Virus record (IMG/VR): IMGVR_UViG_3300010403_000705
Location: 1-64,000 of that record
Origin: a virus
Direction: 5' to 3' (one strand)
DNA length: 64,000 nucleotides
In this document: positions 51,130 through 58,743 of the stretch, one piece after another
How positions within the stretch are numbered: the first letter of the stretch is position 1
Layout: each line of letters opens with the position of its first letter
Program-made: the position numbers and the translations under genes
The notes under the pieces: generated by a model
Database searches by the model: none
Seen by the model: only the letters and a program-made list of their open reading frames with translations
Told to the model about the DNA's origin: nothing

Positions 51130-52641
51130 ATGTTTGATGGAAGATATTTAGATTGGAATCAAAAACGTATCAAAGGAATCTTAGATTTCTATGGTCATAA
51201 ATTTATGTATTCCAAAAAGATTTTGGACTTAGGGTGTGGTCATGCAGACATTAGTGGAGTGTTTTATAGATTGGGCGCTGATATTACAGCCGTAGATGCT
51301 CGTCAAGAACATCTAAAGATAGCGAGTAAAAAATATCCTGGCATTAAAACAGTCAAAGCTGATTTAGATAGAGGTTGGCCATTTCACGGTAAGTCATTTG
51401 ATTTAATTTTAGATCTAGATTTATTATGTCATTTGTCTGATTATGAAACTCATCTAAGAAATGTTTGCCATAGTACTAATTATTTAATATTAGAAACATC
51501 AGTCTGTGATTCTAGCGATCCAAATAAAGTAGTTATTATAAATGAAAATAAATCTATCTATGATTTGTCTGTAAACGGAGTAAGTTGTCGACCTAGTGCT
51601 GTGGCTATAGAAAGGGTTTTAACAGAATGTGGTATGACTTTCAAAAGGCAAGATAACGCTAGATTCAATTGTAATTCTTATGTATATGATTGGGAAGAAA
51701 AAAATAACCAAGACTGTAATATCAATAAAAGAAGAATATGGTTTGCTACAAAAAACAATATCCCAATACGTTTTTCGACACCACTAAAATTTGAACCACC
51801 ACCATTTGTTAGTAGCGGTGGAATACCAGTATTACAAGATACACAAATCCCAGTAGTACCGCCTTCACCTATACCTTTAATAGGTCAATTAAATTATGTC
51901 AGTGGTCCAAAAATAAAAACTGCCTTATGTGTTTCTGGTCATTTAAGAACTTTTGAAGAAAATTTCAACAGTGTAAAAGAAAATATACTTTCTAGATTAG
52001 ATTGTGATATTTTTATTCATACATGGGACACAGTAGGTCTTAATTATAGACCAACAGATTTTCCTTTAAAGAATCTTCAAATAGACAAAGCTTTAGAAAA
52101 AATCATACAATTATATAATCCAAAAAAAATTATTGTGGAGCCTACTAAGATATTTAACACAACTCAAATAATGCACAAAAAACTCATAGATCACAGGGAT
52201 ATTCCTGGTATATTATCTATGTTTTATAAAATTGAAGCATGTAATGAGTTAAAAAAACAATACGAAATTGAAAATGATTTTATGTATGATTGTGTTATTA
52301 GATTTCGATCAGATTTAAATATGGAATCTCATTTGCCAATTGATAAAAACACTAACCTAAACTATTTATATTTTCCTACGTATGGTAATTTTGGTGGTCT
52401 ATGTGATCAAATTGCATATAGTAATTCAAAGAATATGGATTTATATTCATCGTTATATTCGCATATTAATAAATATATGGAAGAGGGTGTCCCAATGCAT
52501 CCAGAAAGACTTCTCAAATATCATATTGATAGCCAAGGACTTCCACATTCAAAAGTTCACATGAAATATACAATTAGAAGATCAAATGGACTAATTCAAA
52601 ATAATCAACTTCTAGAAAGAGCCTTAGGATTTATCAGATGA
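51130..52641 (+). CDS. Fusion of SAM methyltransferase and glycosyltransferase-like domain
   Basis: 503 residues. N-terminal class I methyltransferase (about 1-215): LDLGCGHADISG, AVDAR, DLILDLDLLCHL. A Pro-rich linker at about 218-255. C-terminal domain (about 260-503): LCVSGHLRTFEENF, CDIFIHTWDT, MFYKIEACNELK, RFRSDLNME and DQIAYSNSKNMDLYS. This second domain is the same family as the next gene, whose pattern 'SGHLR.FE' and 'FIHTWD' fits uncharacterised glycosyltransferase-like proteins. Overlaps the next start by 4 bases. Confidence 0.82.
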   Translation: MFDGRYLDWNQKRIKGILDFYGHKFMYSKKILDLGCGHADISGVFYRLGADITAVDARQEHLKIASKKYPGIKTVKADLDRGWPFHGKSFDLILDLDLLCHLSDYETHLRNVCHSTNYLILETSVCDSSDPNKVVIINENKSIYDLSVNGVSCRPSAVAIERVLTECGMTFKRQDNARFNCNSYVYDWEEKNNQDCNINKRRIWFATKNNIPIRFSTPLKFEPPPFVSSGGIPVLQDTQIPVVPPSPIPLIGQLNYVSGPKIKTALCVSGHLRTFEENFNSVKENILSRLDCDIFIHTWDTVGLNYRPTDFPLKNLQIDKALEKIIQLYNPKKIIVEPTKIFNTTQIMHKKLIDHRDIPGILSMFYKIEACNELKKQYEIENDFMYDCVIRFRSDLNMESHLPIDKNTNLNYLYFPTYGNFGGLCDQIAYSNSKNMDLYSSLYSHINKYMEEGVPMHPERLLKYHIDSQGLPHSKVHMKYTIRRSNGLIQNNQLLERALGFIR

Positions 52642-53324
52642 AAATTGCTATATGTATCTCAGGACATCTTAGAAAATTCGAAGAAACATATCCATCATTA
52701 TATTTTTATTTGTTGAAAAATTATAATTGCGATATTTTTATTCATACCTGGGATGCATTGGGTTATGCTTGTCAATATAAAAGTGATTCTACCTTAGAAG
52801 TAACTGATAATAAGATTAGTCAAATAAACAATTTATATAAGCCAAAAAAAATAATTGTTGAATCATCCTATTTTATAGAAGAATTAAAAAAAGAAGCGGA
52901 TATTTATGCGCCTCATTTAAAAGATTGTCCAAAACATGCAGGTCATATGGCAAGTATGTTTTATAAAATATATGCCTGTAACGAATTGAGAAAAAGTTTT
53001 GAAAGAGAAAATGGTATAAAATATGATTTAGTAGTTAGATGTAGATCTGATTTACTATTTAATAATAGCATAGTAATGCCAACATATAATATACAAAATA
53101 AAATATTAATGCCTAGCTCACTATCTAATGATCATTGGTATACTGATCAATTTGCTGTTGCAAATTCAGATAGTATGGATTTATATGCTGGAGCATATTT
53201 TGATTTGCCAAATTATTTTTCATTTGGCTTGGAATACTATCCAGAAAAATTTTTAAAATGGTCTTTGGATAAAAAAAAATTACAAATAGAATGGTGTCAG
53301 GCTAGTTTCACTATTTTGAGGTAA
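52638..53324 (+). CDS. Glycosyltransferase-like protein, paralogue of the previous C-terminal domain
   Basis: 228 residues. CISGHLRKFEETY, CDIFIHTWDALG, SMFYKIYACNELRKSFE, VVRCRSDLLF, TDQFAVANSDSMDLYAG line up with residues 265-503 of the preceding protein, showing a tandem duplication with one copy fused to a methyltransferase. Probably modifies the same glycan. Acceptor unknown. Confidence 0.78.
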   Translation: MKIAICISGHLRKFEETYPSLYFYLLKNYNCDIFIHTWDALGYACQYKSDSTLEVTDNKISQINNLYKPKKIIVESSYFIEELKKEADIYAPHLKDCPKHAGHMASMFYKIYACNELRKSFERENGIKYDLVVRCRSDLLFNNSIVMPTYNIQNKILMPSSLSNDHWYTDQFAVANSDSMDLYAGAYFDLPNYFSFGLEYYPEKFLKWSLDKKKLQIEWCQASFTILR

Positions 53325-53410
53325 AAATTCATTGTAGTCTATTAGTGGAACTACTATAAAGTCAATTATTGCTGATTTTCGTAAAAAACAAATGAAAGAC
53401 AAATAATTTT

Positions 53411-53689
53411 ATGGATTGTTTAATTTGTAAATCAGAAAATTTCGTTATAGAATATAAAAATATACATAAAATTAGAATGGCATATGACGAATATCATTTT
53501 CTCTATAAAAACGATTGGTATGTTTTAGAAAAAAATGCTAAATTAACTCTCTTTAAAAGAAGAAAAAATATCCAACCTGGCGAGCCTATATATTCATTTA
53601 TTGCTCAAATTAAACATATACCGATATTATCTAATGATGATGCCTGTCAAATAATTCATAAACTTATGAATCTAGTAATTTTTTCGTAA
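53411..53689 (+). CDS. Small zinc-ribbon/beta protein, penultimate-Phe family
   Basis: 92 residues, the most compact full example: CLIC (3-6), strand pair NDWYVLEKNAKLTLFKRR, then a helix ending IIHKLMNLVIFS. Strongly similar in layout to 18836-19141. Function unknown. Confidence 0.74.
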   Translation: MDCLICKSENFVIEYKNIHKIRMAYDEYHFLYKNDWYVLEKNAKLTLFKRRKNIQPGEPIYSFIAQIKHIPILSNDDACQIIHKLMNLVIFS

Positions 53690-53697
53690 TTAACTAT

Positions 53698-54231
53698 ATG
53701 GTTAATAAATTAAGATTGCGCATCTTTGAAAAATTAGCTCAAGCCAACCCTCCAGAAAATTTACCTACTACCCAAACTGCACAAACAAAAACAGTGAGCG
53801 GCTCACCTCCTTCTTTCATGGCGACAGATTATTATCCAATTACTTTAGCATTTTCACCTAGAAACACACCTATCATTAATGTTTTAAGTAATTTATTGAA
53901 TCAAGCTTTATATTATTCTAGTGATGGTAAAATTCATTTACCTTGGATGCGTTCGGTGAATTTTAATTTTGATACATCGAATATCCCATCAGTTGATTTA
54001 AAAAATTTAATGGAGTTTTCCAAACAAATATACAATCAAATTTATACATCTAATGGTAAATTTGATAATAGGCAATTAACTGCTCAAGAAATATTTAATA
54101 GAATAAATCCATTAAAATATAGCCAATACATTAATAATTTATCTTCTACTAATCCAGCCGGTCAATTAGCATCTAAAATTGGCGGCAATATTAAAAATTT
54201 TATTAATAATTATCTTTTACAGATAAAATAA
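53698..54231 (+). CDS. Hypothetical protein
   Basis: 177 residues. A Pro/Thr-rich, probably disordered segment at 17-40, then helices. PITLAFSPRNTPIINVLSNLLNQAL and a C-terminal amphipathic helix with IGGNIKNFINNYLLQI. May be structural; no family recognised. Confidence 0.65.
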   Translation: MVNKLRLRIFEKLAQANPPENLPTTQTAQTKTVSGSPPSFMATDYYPITLAFSPRNTPIINVLSNLLNQALYYSSDGKIHLPWMRSVNFNFDTSNIPSVDLKNLMEFSKQIYNQIYTSNGKFDNRQLTAQEIFNRINPLKYSQYINNLSSTNPAGQLASKIGGNIKNFINNYLLQIK

Positions 54232-54249
54232 TTAAGATATATCAAAGAC

Positions 54250-55029
54250 ATGTCATATACAAAACTCAAAGATCGTATTGAATCGTATCATAAAGTAAGT
54301 GACTATCATCTATTAAATCGTGTACCTATTATCATTTGTATTAATGGTCGCGGATTCTCCAAGCTAACATCTTTGTTAGATAAACCTTTTTGTGAAAAAT
54401 TTTCTGCCAGCATGCTATCTACTATGCTAAAACTTTGCTCAGAAATTGAAGGATCTTTATTTGGTTATCACTTTAACGATGAGATTATAATTGTTTCTCG
54501 TAATGATCAGAATGTAGATACAGCACCATGGTATGATAATAAATTACAGAAAATATGCTCTATTACTGCCTCTATCGCTACATTACATTTTAATAATGTG
54601 TCATCTGGTTTAAATTTAATGGGAGATGGAGTATTTACTTCACAAGTGTTTGTAGTACCTACATTGGCAGAAGCAATAAATACACTTATACATAAGCAGC
54701 AACAAAATTTTCATATTTCTATTCATTCCGCTTGTTTTTACGAACTAATAAAAACTCACAATAAAAATTCTATTAAAGAAATGTTAAGTGGTTTAAGTAT
54801 AGATGAAAAAATAGATCTTCTGCAACAAGAATGTAATATAGATTTTAATGGATATCCCATCTCTTTTCGCCGCGGTGCGGCTGGGTATAAAATTCCAAAA
54901 GTTATTGGAGATATTATGAAAAATAAATGGACTATCAATGATGAGCTTCCAATTTTTGCCAAAGATCAATCATTTTTATCAAATATATTTAAAAATGGGG
55001 CAGATATTTTTAGAAAAGATAGTTTTTAA
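54250..55029 (+). CDS. Thg1-like protein (copy 2), first catalytic Asp replaced by Asn
   Basis: 259 residues homologous to copy 1 at 996 and to Thg1. The first metal motif reads CINGRGF, with Asn32 where Asp is expected; the second, FNDEIII, keeps Asp77. Loss of the first metal ligand should weaken or abolish polymerase activity, so this copy may bind tRNA without extending it, or regulate copy 1. It lies directly before three tRNA-Thr genes and tmRNA, suggesting a link to those RNAs. Confidence 0.85.
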   Translation: MSYTKLKDRIESYHKVSDYHLLNRVPIIICINGRGFSKLTSLLDKPFCEKFSASMLSTMLKLCSEIEGSLFGYHFNDEIIIVSRNDQNVDTAPWYDNKLQKICSITASIATLHFNNVSSGLNLMGDGVFTSQVFVVPTLAEAINTLIHKQQQNFHISIHSACFYELIKTHNKNSIKEMLSGLSIDEKIDLLQQECNIDFNGYPISFRRGAAGYKIPKVIGDIMKNKWTINDELPIFAKDQSFLSNIFKNGADIFRKDSF

Positions 55030-55155
55030 TACAAATTTAATGGATAGCAATTTCGCTCCCATCCGTCACGAATCCTTGTTTTAAGATATATAATGTAAAG
55101 AAGCAGAAAGATATAAAGAAGGAAAAAGTTATTAATAAATATGTATATATGTTAT

Positions 55156-55233
55156 GCCGAATTCGTATAGTGGCAATACCCAGCCCTTGTAACGCTGTGA
55201 CGCATTAGGGTTCGATCCCCGCATTCGGCTCCA
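55156..55233 (+). tRNA. tRNA-Thr (anticodon TGT)
   Basis: Acceptor GCCGAAT pairs with ATTCGGC, T discriminator, CCA encoded. D stem GTAT/ATAC with GG in the loop, anticodon arm CAGCC-CTTGTAA-CGCTG gives TGT (codon ACA). The variable/T-stem region is about 3 bases longer than standard and T-stem pairing is imperfect. First of three consecutive threonine tRNAs. Confidence 0.82.
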
Positions 55234-55238
55234 TACAT

Positions 55239-55312
55239 GCTCTTTTAGTATAGTGGTATTACATCATCTTGGTACGATGATAACTCGGGTTCAATCCCCG
55301 GAAAGAGCTCCA
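55239..55312 (+). tRNA. tRNA-Thr (anticodon GGT)
   Basis: Acceptor GCTCTTT pairs with AAAGAGC, T discriminator, CCA encoded. Anticodon arm TCATC-TTGGTAC-GATGA gives GGT (codon ACC/ACU). T arm TCGGG-TTCAATC-CCCGG. Canonical in all arms. Confidence 0.93.
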
Positions 55313-55317
55313 CAATT

Positions 55318-55392
55318 GCTGATTTAGTTTAATTATAAAAACATCTCTCTCGTAAAGAGAAAACATCGGGGAAGTACCGATATTCAGCTCCA
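55318..55392 (+). tRNA. tRNA-Thr (anticodon CGT), degenerate elbow
   Basis: Acceptor GCTGATT pairs with ATTCAGC (one T-T mismatch), T discriminator, CCA encoded. Anticodon arm TCTCT-CTCGTAA-AGAGA gives CGT (codon ACG). The D loop (AATTATAA) lacks GG and the T loop (GGAAGTA) lacks TTC, so the usual D-loop/T-loop contact is missing. May be a decayed or specialised tRNA. Confidence 0.75.
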
Positions 55393-55412
55393 ATTATTAA
55401 GGTAAACATATT

Positions 55413-55640
55413 ATGAATAATAAAATTGTGGATGTTTTAAATAAAAGTAAAGTTTTAGCATCAAAATTTGATTTATCCAAAGTTAATCTTCCTGATTTAG
55501 ATAAAGAAGAAATAATTACTTGTCTGAATAGAGTATTAGATCATATGCTTGCTAATTCATCTGTGATAGAAATGGAAGTAACACAAGATATAGAAGACGC
55601 TATACAAACAATAAATGAATTGTATGAAAAATTAAATTAA
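55413..55640 (+). CDS. Small acidic helical protein
   Basis: 75 residues between the tRNA-Thr array and tmRNA, with TTAAGG upstream. Helical, with repeated 'KVLASKFDLSKVNLPDLDKEEI' character (leucine-rich, acidic). It ends five bases before the tmRNA. Function unknown. Confidence 0.65.
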   Translation: MNNKIVDVLNKSKVLASKFDLSKVNLPDLDKEEIITCLNRVLDHMLANSSVIEMEVTQDIEDAIQTINELYEKLN

Positions 55641-55644
55641 GTAT

Positions 55645-55997
55645 GGGCTGCTCCCGGTTTCGACGGGGTATCAGAAAGATTAGAATGCAGGTCAAGAATG
55701 ATTGTTTCTTGTAAAAAATCAATCAACGTATAAATGCAAACGATAACGCATTTGTTCCAATGGCACAAGCTGCTTAATTGGATGTCTTGAGATGAGATAG
55801 TTTTGGTAATCAAAAAGGCATTATTTACAAAAGCTAGTTTATATTTTGGTCGCGGAATTATGAATAAAATAAACAGCGAATAGTTCGTGGAACGATATCT
55901 ACAATTGTTGTTGGTTACAATCTTAATCAAACAAACCTGTAACGAGTTTTAATAGTTCATGCCGCGGAAAAGGGTTCGACTCCCTTGCGGTCCACCA
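55645..55997 (+). ncRNA. ssrA: tmRNA (ssrA)
   Basis: 353 nucleotides. 5' GGGCTGC pairs with 3' GCGGTCC, then A-CCA, forming the tRNA-like end; the T arm is AAGGG-TTCGACT-CCCTT and the 5' GGTTTCGACGGGG is conserved in tmRNAs. The tag frame starts at GCA 55736 and reads ANDNAFVPMAQAA before TAA 55775-55777, a typical proteolysis tag ending in Ala-Ala. tmRNA rescues ribosomes stalled on broken mRNA. Phage-encoded copies are rare. Confidence 0.96.
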
Positions 55998-56055
55998 TAA
56001 AATCCGATGCGATTCACAAGATTAAAAAGATAGTGAACATTAATGAATTATAATT

Positions 56056-56346
56056 ATGCCTGTAATATATAAACATGTATTTGATAATTCTGACGACTGT
56101 ATTAAGGCATCTTGTAGTTATGCAAATAAAAATAAGGAAAAATGTGAATTTATTATTAATAGTAAAGAATGGCGAGATTATTTGTTTAAAATAGTATTCA
56201 AGCCATCTAATACCTCTTTTGTATTTAAACAACGTTTTTTACATAAAAATGATGGTCTTGGTCCGCTTTACTTTCTAATTATTGAAAACTATAAATCTAT
56301 TGACGAATTTGTAAATAATCATTCTAAATTAGTAACTTTCTTATAA
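56056..56346 (+). CDS. Small hypothetical protein, penultimate-Phe family
   Basis: 96 residues. No Cys pair at the N-terminus; mid part WRDYLFKIVFKPSNTSFVFKQR is a strand pair like other members; tail NNHSKLVTFL. Ends inside the terminator hairpin that follows. Function unknown. Confidence 0.68.
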   Translation: MPVIYKHVFDNSDDCIKASCSYANKNKEKCEFIINSKEWRDYLFKIVFKPSNTSFVFKQRFLHKNDGLGPLYFLIIENYKSIDEFVNNHSKLVTFL

Positions 56347-56383
56347 GAAAAGGATAGTATAACCCTATCCTTTTCTTATAAGA
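56339..56383. terminator. Bidirectional terminator between convergent genes
   Basis: Perfect 19-base stem: TCTTATAAGAAAAGGATAG (56339-56357) and CTATCCTTTTCTTATAAGA (56365-56383), 7-base loop. Located between the + gene ending at 56346 and the minus gene ending at 56388, so it can serve both. Confidence 0.8.
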
Positions 56384-56387
56384 TTTA

Positions 56388-56600
56388 TTAAGTATCTGGA
56401 TCCGAAATTATTAATTCTTTTCTAATTTCATTGAGCGTACTTCTGTCTTTAAGGTAAGAAATAGATATTATTCCTTGACTAATCATATCTGATAGATCTT
56501 CTAATAGTAAGTATCTTTTATCTTCTATTAATTTTATTCTTTTTTCTACAAAAGTTTCAAAAACTAATGCTTTCATTCCGTCTTTTTCTTGAAAATCCAT
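56388..56600 (-). CDS. Small helical hypothetical protein
   Basis: 70 residues on the minus strand with GGAGG six bases before the start at 56600, which decides it over an in-frame ATG at 56576. Charged helices (FVEKRIKLIEDKRYLLLEDL). Overlaps the end of the upstream peptidoglycan hydrolase-like gene, so the two are one operon; a role with lysis or virion entry is possible. Not recognised. Confidence 0.65.
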   Translation of the reverse strand: MDFQEKDGMKALVFETFVEKRIKLIEDKRYLLLEDLSDMISQGIISISYLKDRSTLNEIRKELIISDPDT

Positions 56601-57298
56601 GGTATACCTCCAAGTAATTTTTGTAGTATATTACATCCAGAATTATCCGTAGTTTGAATTTGATCATTCTTAGACTCATCTGTGGCATGAACTACCACTG
56701 CTGGAATTTCTTTTTCTACTGTTAACACGGATTCTTTTTCAGCAATAACTAAACTTTCCATTACTTTCTCAAAAGTGTCATCTTTCATAAAATTGTTAAA
56801 ATAACTAGCAAGCGCTTTTGCATAGTCTATTTCGGAAGCGGTATAGTAATTAGATAATTTTAATAAATGAGCGAAGTCAATTGGACTTCCTGCCTCTACA
56901 GCTACCCAAGCTTTTTTATATCTCTTGTTCTTTAAAAAATCTAAATGAAAAGATACGCCATCAGCTAGTGTCGGAAATGACCTAAACCATGTAGCTTTAT
57001 GGGGTGGTTGGAAAATAACTTTCTTACCTTCTAATATTTCCCAAACATTTGATAGCATCATATATTGAATGTTTTCATTTTCTAAAACATTGGTATTTTG
57101 AATGTATTTAACATTACCAATATTATTATTCCACATAGAAGTAGTTGATCCAGTTTCGAGAGCGTTTTGTGACCACAAAACGGCTATAGATTTTTTACGA
57201 GGCATTGTTCCAAATTGTTTTTGCCAGCCCTGTATAAATCCTTTAATAATTTCAAATTTTGTGTAAGAAGTTCTAACTGTTGGTACTAATTGAGCCAT
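56573..57298 (-). CDS. Glucosaminidase-type (GH73-like) peptidoglycan hydrolase
   Basis: 241 residues from the ATG at 57298, seven bases after AGGAGG on the minus strand. SQNALETGSTTSMWNNNIGNVKY contains the catalytic-type Glu (NALETG) and the N-x-GN segment of GH73/lysozyme-like folds; WFRSFPTLADGVSFHLDFL.NKRYKKAW and later YYTASEIDYAKAL are also typical. The C-terminal 70 residues are a disordered, charged tail. Probably an endolysin or virion-associated wall enzyme; no signal peptide is visible. Confidence 0.78.
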   Translation of the reverse strand: MAQLVPTVRTSYTKFEIIKGFIQGWQKQFGTMPRKKSIAVLWSQNALETGSTTSMWNNNIGNVKYIQNTNVLENENIQYMMLSNVWEILEGKKVIFQPPHKATWFRSFPTLADGVSFHLDFLKNKRYKKAWVAVEAGSPIDFAHLLKLSNYYTASEIDYAKALASYFNNFMKDDTFEKVMESLVIAEKESVLTVEKEIPAVVVHATDESKNDQIQTTDNSGCNILQKLLGGIPWIFKKKTE

Positions 57299-57360
57299 AA
57301 CGTGACCTCCTGCAAGATATAGATGATAATGCATACGTTATTTAACAAAGAGAGTAATTT

Positions 57361-57969
57361 ATGAGATCATTATTCTTTACTTGTATTAAAAAATATATAA
57401 ATTATATTCCAAGATGTTTAATATGTAATAAAGAAATGCAATTATACATCCAGGGAACTGAAAGAAAAACTTTTTGGAGATTTGATTGTGTTTACATCAA
57501 AACCTGTATATCTGATAATTTATTAATTTCTAAAAGCAAAAAATATCCTTTAATAATAGATATTAATGATAACCGGATATTAACAGGTAATGAAATTATT
57601 TCGGCTATTGATATTAAAGAGTATAGCGTAGTCTATTTAAATAAAACATGCAGTACTTGTAAATTCATAATAGAAGCGTCATATGTTCATCCGCCGCTTA
57701 ATATAACTAATTCTATTAATGAATCTTCACCTCCTCTGTGTAGAGAAGATGGTTATTTTCCAACAGTATTCTTGGATCAAGAAGAATTATGTTATACCAG
57801 AAATCGTGGCAAAAATATTTCTATTAAAAGACAGCATTATTCACAACTAGCTAGGACTTCTCTTACTGTTGACGGTAAGAGTGTAAAATGTTTCGATTTG
57901 GACTTATCAAAATTTAATAATTTAAATCATCTAAATTCTAGAATTTCTACACTATTAACATTTCAATAG
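57361..57969 (+). CDS. Zinc-ribbon protein, penultimate-Phe family
   Basis: 202 residues. CLIC (about 19-22) and further Cys (CVYIKTC; CSTC) suggest zinc sites; beta-rich centre, tail SRISTLLTFQ. Longest member. Stop is TAG; readthrough would add 15 residues before TAA. Function unknown. Confidence 0.7.
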   Translation: MRSLFFTCIKKYINYIPRCLICNKEMQLYIQGTERKTFWRFDCVYIKTCISDNLLISKSKKYPLIIDINDNRILTGNEIISAIDIKEYSVVYLNKTCSTCKFIIEASYVHPPLNITNSINESSPPLCREDGYFPTVFLDQEELCYTRNRGKNISIKRQHYSQLARTSLTVDGKSVKCFDLDLSKFNNLNHLNSRISTLLTFQ

Positions 57970-57997
57970 TTTGATATAGTAAGACTAGGAGAAAATT

Positions 57998-58342
57998 ATG
58001 TCATAGATTAAATATGGTGATAAATTGTATATCGTTACGCGTGCTGATATAATACCTGGATATCAAGCCGTGCAAGGAATTCATGCGGCAATTCAATTTG
58101 CTACCGAATATCCCGAAATTAATAAAGAATGGTTTGAGAAATCTAACTATCTTGGCTTTCTATCAGTGAATAACGAGCTTGAACTTTTCAAATTAATTGA
58201 AAATGCTTCCAAACAGAATATTAAATTCTCCATTTTTAGAGAACCAGATATAAATAATCAAATTACAGCTATTGCTTTAGCTCCAGGTTCTAGTACAAAA
58301 AAACTTTGTAATAAAATTCCTTTAGCTTTAAAATTAGGATAA
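57998..58342 (+). CDS. pth2: Peptidyl-tRNA hydrolase Pth2-like, with in-frame TAG at codon 3
   Basis: 115 codons from ATG 57998, seven bases after AGGAG. Codon 3 (58004-58006) is TAG; the rest is open. With Gln there, the start is MSQIKYGDKLYIVTRADI. Pth2 marks: VQGIHAAIQF with the conserved His, and AIALAPGSSTKKL. Pth2 frees tRNAs trapped as peptidyl-tRNA. The nearest alternative start is TTG 58025 without a ribosome-binding site and would cut the first strand. Suppression by the CUA-anticodon tRNA at 58637 is the likely expression route. Confidence 0.85.
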
Positions 58343-58344
58343 AT

Positions 58345-58629
58345 ATGAATTTTAGCTCTTCACCATTAAAAATTAGATTAGCAGATTAGCGTGAATGGGA
58401 TATTGCGGCTTATGAGTTGGGCGTATGCTTAGGATTATGGATGGATTTTGGAGCCCCTCACGGAGAAGATCCATGGCATGGTTTAAAGCATATTTTTTGA
58501 ACTGATAATTCAGTAGGCAATTCTCTTCATAATATATTGATCCACTTAGTAGATTGTGGTATTTTACAAGAAAAAGACGATAAGGAATATTTTAGATGGA
58601 ATTCAAATTTTGATCCAGATAAAATATAA
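58345..58629 (+). CDS. Small protein gene with in-frame TAG and TGA codons
   Basis: 94 codons plus TAA from ATG 58345, two bases after the Pth2 stop. TAG at codon 15 (58387-58389) and TGA at codon 52 (58498-58500). Read as Gln and Trp, the frame gives LADQREWDIAAYELGVCLG and KHIFWTDNSVGNSLHNIL, a smooth protein with no other stops. It may need suppression for expression or be a recent pseudogene. Ends 7 bases before the suppressor tRNA. Family not named. Confidence 0.7.
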
Positions 58630-58636
58630 ATCTAAT

Positions 58637-58709
58637 TCTCCTGTAGCTCAGCGGTTAGAGTATCCGTCCCTAAAACGGTAATGCGTGGGTTCGAATCCCT
58701 CCAGGGGAG
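58637..58709 (+). tRNA. Amber suppressor tRNA (anticodon CTA)
   Basis: Acceptor TCTCCTG pairs with CAGGGGA, discriminator G, CCA not encoded. D stem GCTC/GAGT with GG in the loop; anticodon arm TCCGT-CCCTAAA-ACGGT with four of five pairs gives anticodon CTA, reading UAG. T loop TTCGAAT. Position 33 is C instead of the usual T. The weak T1-A72 pair, G73 and the central T of the anticodon match identity elements of bacterial tRNA-Gln. Confidence 0.88.
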
Positions 58710-58743
58710 CTAATTATTTTATATCTAAAATGGGGAATTTAAA

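Noticed and set aside
55637-55930. Minus-strand reading frame across the tmRNA
   Set aside because: It is the antisense of a clear RNA gene and has no start signal.
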